Shown piece by piece: positions 56,560 through 64,000 of a stretch of 64,000 nucleotides of DNA. Where the stretch lies: NCBI GenBank assembly GCA_022494885.1, contig JAGVSM010001177.1, forward strand, positions 1 to 64,000, in the 5' to 3' direction. The notes under the pieces were generated by a model. That model worked only from the letters and a program-made list of their open reading frames with translations, was not told where the DNA came from and searched no databases. The DNA is from Micrasema longulum (taxonomy: Eukaryota; Arthropoda; Insecta; Trichoptera; Brachycentridae). Positions within the stretch are counted from its first letter, which is position 1, and the number at the start of each line of letters is the position of its first letter. Both the position numbers and the translations under genes were made by a program.

Positions 56560-57050
56560 TCTTTTAATCAAAAGTCGGAATAGAAATGGAGCGAGACTGC
56601 TTTTTCAGGATGCGGGACCTTCTTTGCAAACATCGATTTAGACCTCCAAATGCGCATTGTACGATGTTGCGCCTTCTCACTTCTTCTTTACGGCATCAGA
56701 CGTAGACACCCACCTAAGCCATTTCAAAACAAATCAGAGGCTTTGAAACGTGGTGCTACTGTAGGATGTTAAAAATCTCATGGAGAGACAGAACCCGAAA
56801 CGATAACGTTCTCCGGCGGATGAAAAAAGGTAAAGAGGTACTGCAGACCATAAAGAAAAAAATAATCTGAGTACTTTGTCTTTCTACGGGGAAGAATTGA
56901 AGAGAGACGCAGTGCAGGTAGAAGGCGCATCTCTTGACTAAAAAACCAGCTTGACTGATTCCATTGCAGCACTCAGTCCTTATTTAGAGCAGCTGCCAAC
57001 AAACTAAGAATTACTGCGATAATTTTCAACTTCCATCAGGGAGAGGAAAA
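56560..57050 (+). mobile_element. RTE-type LINE relic (same subfamily as 11860)
   Basis: RIGIEMERDCFFRMRDLLC, then FETWCYCRMLKISWRDR and VLRRMKKGKEVL, and a near-terminal SCQQTKN. Typical RTE end order, but with several stops. Confidence 0.78.
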
Positions 57051-57184
57051 ATAAGAATTAGAAAAGAAAAAATAGCTATTTTTTTTACAAAAATGTTACT
57101 ATTTTTTAATAGTGTATAAACGATTTATTGGCAAAATACGAAAACTTAATATCTGATACGAAATCATTAAAAAATCTTTTTCTT

Positions 57185-57515
57185 TGTCCCTGTCCTCATA
57201 ACTGAGGATCACAACCTCTTGCGGCCGCCCCGACTATTCTCCAGCTCTTTCTTGACCTTGCCGCACGCAGCACTCCAACTACCGAGGTGCCTGCTGCTTC
57301 TATAACCTGATCGGTTCTTTGTGTAGGAGATCTACTTCTTCCTTTTTTCCTCTCCACGCCACCGAACACAACAGGCGCTTTAGGCTATCCTCATTGCTGC
57401 GAGAGAGAATGTGTCTCACGCGAACATCATTCAGAGTTAAGCCGTCAAGGTTCAATTCCCGACGGATCGACTCATTGGTACGTCTAGCTATCCCCGTTCC
57501 AAGCTAGGCAATTAC
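57185..57515 (-). mobile_element. LINE C-terminal fragment
   Basis: The minus strand reads ARRTNESIRRELNLDGL and LNDVRVRHILSRSNED, with a basic stretch after. It resembles the region RIRNExIRRR...HxxR of LINE ORF ends. GC-rich relative to neighbours. Confidence 0.45.
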
Positions 57516-57594
57516 ATTCTAATATATGATAATAGTTAACAAATCAATAGAAAGGATAGGCTAATAAAATATAAACTTACTAGTATACACATTT

Positions 57595-57720
57595 TGATAC
57601 ATATACATACACACATACACATATATACACAATTATATATATACACACATATATACACATGTACAAACATACACGCGTACATACATCCATACATCCATGC
57701 GCATACACATACATACATTC
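57595..57720. repeat. Cryptic microsatellite (ACAT/ATAC)
   Basis: Runs of ACATAC, ATATATAC and CATCCATA. Open frames here rich in Cys, Tyr and Val are artefacts. Confidence 0.75.
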
Positions 57721-58219
57721 ATAAAACATAGACAATTTATTTATAATGCTAAACTTCATGGTTGCCATCTGTATATATATTTTTTTAAATTGTTCTTTAT
57801 TTTCATATTTTATTTTCGACATCCAGTAAGAATCTCCAATCCGTGGCATGCATCAACTTTTCTGACTCCCTACGACCAATGTCATGAAAGAACAAGGTTA
57901 ACACCTTCCGCAACTTGACAACACTCCCATCTTTCTACGATTCTGGCAAAAAGTTATGGACCTTTTTGCCTATGTAATAGTGTTATCTCGATGCCAGAAC
58001 AGTGTTGACCCCTACACTTAGTATCAGATCCGTATATCTTGTATATTGGTTTTAGTTGACGCTTGGGTAAATGTCTCTGTTTATGTGTGTAACCACTACC
58101 GTTCTCAATATATACTGTTGAATAATATTCAGTAGTCACTTGGATAACGAAATGTTTCTTTTAAATTACTAAGATTAAAGATTTATGTGCAATTGATACA
58201 GGTTCAAGGGCGGTTTTTG

Positions 58220-58515
58220 TGCAAGCTTCTCAACTAATTAGACCGTAAGTCAACACAGAATTTGCCAGTGCATGGTATAGGTGTTTCAAATCCGGGACTT
58301 CAAGTATCTAAGTGGGATGAAAAAATGTAGCAAGCGCTTAATTTTTGCAGTTATAGTTTCAATTTGTTCATCCAACCTCAAATACTGGTCTAAGGTTATT
58401 CCAATATATTTTATACTTTTAACACTACTCAGTTTTTTGCAGTTGCAATTCACCATCTGAAGTTCGTGAATTTCATTAGGTTGTTCGTCGGAAGTTGCAC
58501 TAAAACGTATATATA
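58220..58515 (-). mobile_element. CR1/Jockey-like LINE fragment, fourth subfamily
   Basis: Minus strand: SDEQPNEIHELQMVNCNC, VKSIKYIGITLDQYLRLD, IETITAKIKRLLHFF. This is the YLGxxLDxxLxxxxHI segment after the RT domain. Frameshifts follow. Confidence 0.68.
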
Positions 58516-59234
58516 AACTTGTATATTCACAGTGTTTTTACTCTCTCCTGGACAAAAATTAGTTTGGGACTTATGATCTCTACAAGTTAAGCCGACGATA
58601 TTATTAATTGAGAGTACTGTGTTTATTTTCAAAAATGGATATTATATCATGCTTTAAATTCTAATAAAAATTATCTTCTAGCTAACAACCTTAAAATCAT
58701 GAATGAGTAAGTTTAATTGAATTTACTATTATTTCCACCGAATTTTTTATTTTCATTTCATTTCTCTCCAGCTTTTTCTCCATTTTTCCATACCGCGGGC
58801 AAAAAGGATGAAGTAAAGGGAGGAACGTAACCGAACACAATTACCCCCGATTTAAACACCGATCAGTATCGGAAATAGCCGCTGCAAGGAAAGCTTTTTC
58901 ACGTGGAGGACCCAAATCCCACGCAAAACGGACTTCCGTTATATAAATCCGGTCTGAGACCTGTACAGGCTTACTCTGAGTTGGGATCACGGTCAAATAC
59001 AGGGTGTCTGAATTTAGAGTCAGTTTCGTTTTCATTTCATGTCTTCGATAACCTGACAAAAATTTTTAGTTAACAAGAAACTATTGTAAAATATTAATTG
59101 ATTTATTTATTTATTTGACGGACTTATGCAGTCTATTCTAACGATGGTAAATACAATTTATTATAATAAATACAGGTACTAATAAAATAAAATACACCAT
59201 CATAAAATAAAAGCAAAGACAGAAAAAAATTTAA
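58516..59234. other. Unassigned sequence with an odd GC-rich ORF
   Basis: 58841-59059 (minus) encodes 72 codons (words LTLNSDTLYLTVIPTQSK and VRFAWDLGPPREKAFL). I recognise no family, and 'acagggtgtctgaattt' at its edge looks like a transposon end. Confidence 0.3.
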
Positions 59235-59905
59235 TTACTTCCTCAAGACAAGAGCCGGTCTATCTGAGTGATTTTTTTTAATCTATAAAGACATACACCA
59301 AAAAATTCCAGATCTTGTCTCGAGTTTACAATACGACACAATCGGGATATTGGTGCATTCAAGCCATAGATTGTGCTGTGTTGATCAAGGAACAGCACAT
59401 TATTATTTCGCGACCGGCGGATTGGAACATTGAATGCCACTTGTTCCAGTAGCGATGGTACATGAATTAAGCCATTCAGTAAATTAAACGTAAATATAGA
59501 GTCAATATTATTTCTACGTTTTTGTAGACTTGAGATTTTTAACATTGACTCCATTTCTCTGTAAGTGTATTCTCCCTTTTCGAGGCCAATCATCCATGCT
59601 ACTTTTCTAAGCAAACAATATTGCAGCGATTTTATATGATTTATCTGGCCTATATAGAAGGGAGACCAGATCACGGATGCATATTCTAAAAGAGGACGAA
59701 CAAGTGAGCAATATAGTGTTTTAACCGCGAACTTATTGGTAAAGTCACTAAATGTCCTGCTAACAAAACCCAAGAGTTTTAGTGACTTGTTAATCATAGT
59801 ATTAATATGTTCATTAAAGGTACAGTCCATGACTTCTATATTCTTTTGTACAAAATGTTCTTCATCTCCGTTGTAATGTATTATTAGAGGATACAATTTG
59901 ACGTC
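59235..59905 (-). mobile_element. CR1/Jockey-like LINE, longest open copy
   Basis: An uninterrupted 217-codon frame: NTMINKSLKLLGFVSRTF, VKTLYCSLVRPLLEYAS, VIWSPFYIGQINHIKSLQ, SSLQKRRNNIDSIF and NAPISRLCRIV. It lacks the RT catalytic core, so it is 5'-truncated, but it has no stop in the retained part and may be young. Confidence 0.83.
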
Positions 59906-60095
59906 ATCATCATCATTCCATGTCCACTCCCTAGCTGGAGCGGATGGTATCTACAAAGAGCCTCCTAAAATTTCTATCGGCTGCCAGCTCCTGTGCGTCC
60001 TCTCAAGTCAGGTTTGCATCCTGTAGTTATGACATAAACTGCCGACGTACAGTCAGCAGTGGACGTCCAGGACGTCGAGAACCTGATGCCTTGTG
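59906..60095. repeat. Probable interspersed repeat, unclassified
   Basis: GC-rich stretch with 'ggagcggatggtatctac', 'cctaaaatttctatcgg' and 'gacgtccaggacgtcgagaa'. Abrupt edges with AT-rich flanks suggest an insertion. Confidence 0.35.
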
Positions 60096-61865
60096 AAGTA
60101 GGCAAGCGTGGTTTTGTCACCGGAGTTTGTTGCGTCCGTTTTCTTTTTACTTCATTATACAATTATACATTTTTACAGTTCAAACATTTCAATTTTTATA
60201 TTTTTACTAAAAATAAAATCCCACCAAGCAACTTTCTGTAGCTTGTTGGTGGAGATTTCAATTAATACTGACTTATATAATATAATCTACATTTATAAAA
60301 ACAATGAATTTACATTTATTATGAATAGCCGAATAGATCAGAAAATACATGTATATACAAATAATTGTAATATTTTTTTTATTAAGTACAAAAAAATATA
60401 TGAAAAATTCAAATTAAATTGTAAATGAGACAAAAATATCTTTATTATATTACTTTCATAAATTGAGAAGAATCGGATGTAGAATTTGAAATTGAAAATT
60501 CGTGTGGTTATCTCACAGATAACACATTAAATGTTAATGTATTCATTATCCTACTCTATGCATTCTTTGGAAATTTCTAAACAAGCTTTATCTATTCAAA
60601 ATTCATGTCAATATTCAGAGCACTTAACCTCTGCACGACGCACGTGCCTACCCGTTCGCCATCTCCTGACCCTTATCAAGAATGGGCATTAATTCATTGA
60701 ACCTATTAAACGATAAAGCAATGATATCTAAATAAAGATGGAATACCCTTTCCTACTTTTAGATTCATTTGAAATGCTACGCAGATATTTGAATTTATTA
60801 TTTTCCATATTACGTATGTTATAAATCCACCATTTCCCTACATTCGATTCTGAATTATTCATAAGGGATCGAACAAATGATTGTATAATATAAATTTGAT
60901 TTTTCGAAAAAACGTTTATAAATAGCAGTAGGTTTATAAACAAAATTTTGAAAAACTTCGCCGTCCGATTAATGCTATATTTTTTCCGCGTGTTCGAAAA
61001 CATTTTTAAGTCGAATTTTTCGTAGCACTAAACTTACTCATATAAATTTTTGAAATAAACGCCGTTTTATTTACTGCTCTCAAGCTATTTTTTTTTAATT
61101 GTTTAAAACGCTACTTGAATATTTAAAAAAAATACATGCAAAATATATATTATTCTATGATGATTCACATCCTGTCCAGAGCACACACGATGTTTAACGA
61201 CAGTAAACCGTTTTCGGTATCGGAATTTTTGTATTCCCTTGAAAAATTTGGTTTGTGATGGTAACACCCCTTTTCCCAAACACAGTTGAAGTCGAAACCA
61301 TTCAGAACAAACGACGCTTTCTCAAGCCATTTGGTTTGATACTCCCAAAACTTGAACATATTACTGACCCGCGTCCATTCTGAAACATTTGGTCATGATA
61401 TTGATTTTCTTTAACGATCCTGAACCAAAGCTTACGGAACGCACCCCAAATTATTTGTATCTGAATTTGTTTTTAAAATCCATTCCATCAGTATCAAGTT
61501 TCATCCCTCGTTAGCCACAAAGAAATGAAAATTTAGTAATAAAGTTAAGTTGGGTTTGAAATTATATCCGTAGAATTAATATGTCGTTTCCGTGAAGCAA
61601 TTCTGTGAGTAGAATTTTTTTTTAACAAATGATGGTGCTTGCCGTCAAATTTACTTGGAAATAGATAAATAACTTATGTTAATTTAAATAGTTTAAGGAT
61701 GATTGTTGGAGGTATTTGTTTTAGTATACTGACACAAATGAAAAGAGGAAATAAGTTGTTATAATAATATTTCTTTTCGTAATATTTTGAGTGGGTATGT
61801 CTTAATGCTTATTAATAAACTAAATGTTATAAAATATTTCTTTTTAACCACTTTCCGGCTTTTCC
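60096..61865. other. Unassigned AT-rich sequence
   Basis: Open frames at 60728-61003 and 61165-61359 (minus) have no recognised domain. No spondin N-terminal exon was found. Confidence 0.35.
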
Positions 61866-62302
61866 ATGTCTACCGGTTTAGAGACAAACTCGTCTCTTTA
61901 TCAGGACACTAATTAAACCAACATGCAAAACCCATTATACACCTTCACCATGTTGTTGCACAAAAAAATACAATCAACATGCCGTGCATTTTAATTAGTA
62001 ACCCTTACGTGCAATGATTAGGTTATGAAAATAAAAAAAATTATGTTGTGGGAGAAAAGGTTGAAAAAGAGAGGGAGGGGATGAAGGGAGGGGCGTGAGT
62101 TTAATATGTATATGGTGACCATTACAATGATATTTTCATGACCTAATCAGTGCATGTTAGAGTTACTTATTAAAATGAATGACATGTTGGTATTATAATT
62201 ATGTGCAACAACTATGGTGAAGGTGTATAGTGGGTTTTGCATGTTAGTTTAATCATCGTTAATTTAATTAAGAGACGGGTACGTCTTGAAACCAGTAGAC
62301 AT
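61866..62302. repeat. Foldback element with two inverted H1 hammerhead-like ends
   Basis: The left arm (from 61866) and right arm (to 62302) are long inverted copies. Both contain the H1 motif: the minus motif 61866-61910 has GUGUC, CUGAUAA, stem II AGAGAC/GUCUCU, AAAC, CGGUA, GACAU; the right one (62271-62302) keeps stem II, GAAAC and UAGACAU. A GA-rich spacer near 62050-62095 lies between. Confidence 0.7.
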
Positions 62303-63822
62303 AGAAAAATCTCTAAGTGGTAATATACAAATATTAAATAACATTTAGTAAAATGTTTAACCACAAAGTTAATGGTTTTAAATATTTATAATACTTATTG
62401 ATCTTTACTAAATTTTATTACTTTTGATGTTTTATTTAAAGAAATCAATATTTCAGTGTTACAAAATGTGTAAAGTGATCATTAAAACTAACCAACGACA
62501 GGTCATAAGCCGTGTAAATGATTACATTTTCACATACTCTAATAATTCCTACATCTCGGTTGAGGCATCTTTCAAAAAGTCATCTCCACCGTCACTGATG
62601 AGATATTTTTATTTACTCATTTTAAAAAATATATTCGAATTCAAATACTTGTACGCTTTTTTTTATCACCCATCGATAGAAAGAGTGCTTTCCCGAAATT
62701 ATTTTTCTGTTCTTAGAATACAATAAACGTCAGTTTTTTTACGTATTGGATAAGGAAGTTCGGTGGTTTTTTTTCTATTTTTTTGTTAGTAGACTATCAA
62801 ACTAAGTCAACTTTTTATTATTACTTTTATGTATCTTTATATCTTATCTTATATTTTTCGTAATATTGAAATTACTCCGCCAGTGACGTCACTAGTTCTC
62901 GTCGGTGGGTTGTCCTGGCATTTAAAAAGAGAACCCCGTTAGTATGAAAACATTGAAATCATGGCTTCCGGGAAACTGGAAATATATTAAAATACTTAAT
63001 CATTTGGCTTTTCTAAACTGAAATTATGACGTTTTTTTACACATTTTCGAGAAATTTCTACGTGAAGTTAAATCTTCTATTTGTAACTGCGCGTAAGAAA
63101 ATACTTTTTTATATCCAATTTCCCGTAGCGCTAAACTTGCACATCATGTAAACTATGTTTTTATCGATTCCAAAAAACTAAATATTCATCTTTTTGATAA
63201 TTTAATCCAAGAAACGTTTTTAATCGAAAAAGACAATAAAATACCTTTCTTTGTAAAATAAATAAAAAAATAAATAAAAAACGTTTCAAAACAATAAAGA
63301 TGGATAATATTAAAATTTTGATAATGTTTTTCTTTTTTGTTGTTTCCGCGTATAAAATTTTTATTTTGTGGTTTTCCACTTTTTCAGGGCACTAAAATTT
63401 CTCATTCGCAAAATCTAGGCTTTCAGTTATAAAATAAAAAAACAATTATACTGTTTTATTTGCGTGTCGTTGGCGTATACATTCGCGTCTCTCTGTGGAT
63501 TCAAACAAAAGCTCTCGCAAAACAAATCTCGTACGGAGATAACAACATTGTGATACAAATAAGGGTTAGTACCATTATACACCCCAGTGGTGACGTACAA
63601 AGGAATATGACCCTTAGCCGCATGCACAATGCCTTGTATGAAGTACATAATATGGTTTATTATTTGCTCGCCAGACATGTACCCATATACTCATACTAGA
63701 ACATTACAGATAATTACATACGGTATTTCAATTATCTGACCACAATTTATTAATGATTATTTTGTACAATTATAATTTTCGCATTGGGTTGCGTACTGCC
63801 AAGTGCCAATTTCTTCCAACCA
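62303..63822. other. Unassigned AT-rich sequence
   Basis: A family D scrap lies near 62455-62530 ('acgacaggtcataagccgtg'). The overlapping frames at 63427-63699 are unassigned. Confidence 0.35.
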
Positions 63823-64000
63823 TCATCATCATCATCATTCCTTTTCCGCACCTAATGGTGCATAGAGAATTGCATTGTTACACCAAGCGCAGCGTATCTG
63901 TTCATTTTTTGTAACATAAAGGTAAGATGATCAATCTTACGCTTCAGGTACCAGTCCAGGGACTGTGAAATATTCAAGCGTAAAAACATCATTTTAGATA
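63823..64000 (-). mobile_element. SINE-A cut by the window end
   Basis: CATCATCATCATC end, 'ctaatggtgcatagaga', 'agcgcagcgtatctg', 'acgcttcaggtaccagtcc', then 'gactgtgaaatattc'. The head would lie beyond 64000. Confidence 0.72.

Noticed and set aside
57536..57849. Cys/Tyr/Val-rich open frames
   Set aside because: They are translations of the ACAT/ATAC microsatellite.
63427..63699. Overlapping frames on both strands as an upstream gene exon
   Set aside because: No Reeler or Spondin_N landmarks and no cysteine pattern; left as unassigned.

Overview
AT-rich, intron-dominated animal DNA, most likely from an insect. The evidence is long introns, GT-AG splicing with one GC-AG pair, tRNA-headed SINEs, dead RTE-like and CR1/Jockey-like LINEs, a Penelope-like relic, and one extracellular-matrix gene of the spondin type with a Kunitz domain. 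I cannot name the order or species.

The only host gene I can support runs right to left on the minus strand, from 44052 to 3960. Nine exons join in a consistent reading frame and encode the C-terminal 667 residues of a secreted modular protein: TSR1 (43863-44052), TSR2 (21908-22141), TSR3 split over two exons with an acidic insert (17190-17388 and 8912-9122), Kunitz (7980-8150), linker (6098-6241), Arg/Glu-rich linker plus the first half of TSR4 (4516-5027), the second half of TSR4 (4267-4432), and TSR5 with the stop (3960-4138). This matches the C-terminal half of F-spondin/fat-spondin-type proteins. The expected N-terminal Reeler and Spondin_N exons and the start codon are not visible and should lie beyond 64000.

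Everything else is intron or 5'-ward intergenic/intronic sequence filled with repeats. I see two SINE families (A and B), at least three kinds of LINE remains, TIR elements of MITE type (9208, 12953, 21154, 45812), a pogo-like TIR element with a nested repeat (222-1349), a Helitron-like element (41241-41910), and several unclassified interspersed families that I call C, D, E and J.

The most interesting signal is a set of small structured motifs in several unrelated repeat families. Each has a stem I, a core close to CUGANGA, one extra nucleotide, a stem II hairpin, GAAA, in most copies a 4-nt palindrome, then UH and the other strand of stem I. This is the layout of a type I hammerhead self-cleaving ribozyme with a minimal stem III. 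One carrier (16086-16266) is a 181-bp insertion flanked by a perfect 12-bp target-site duplication inside a LINE.
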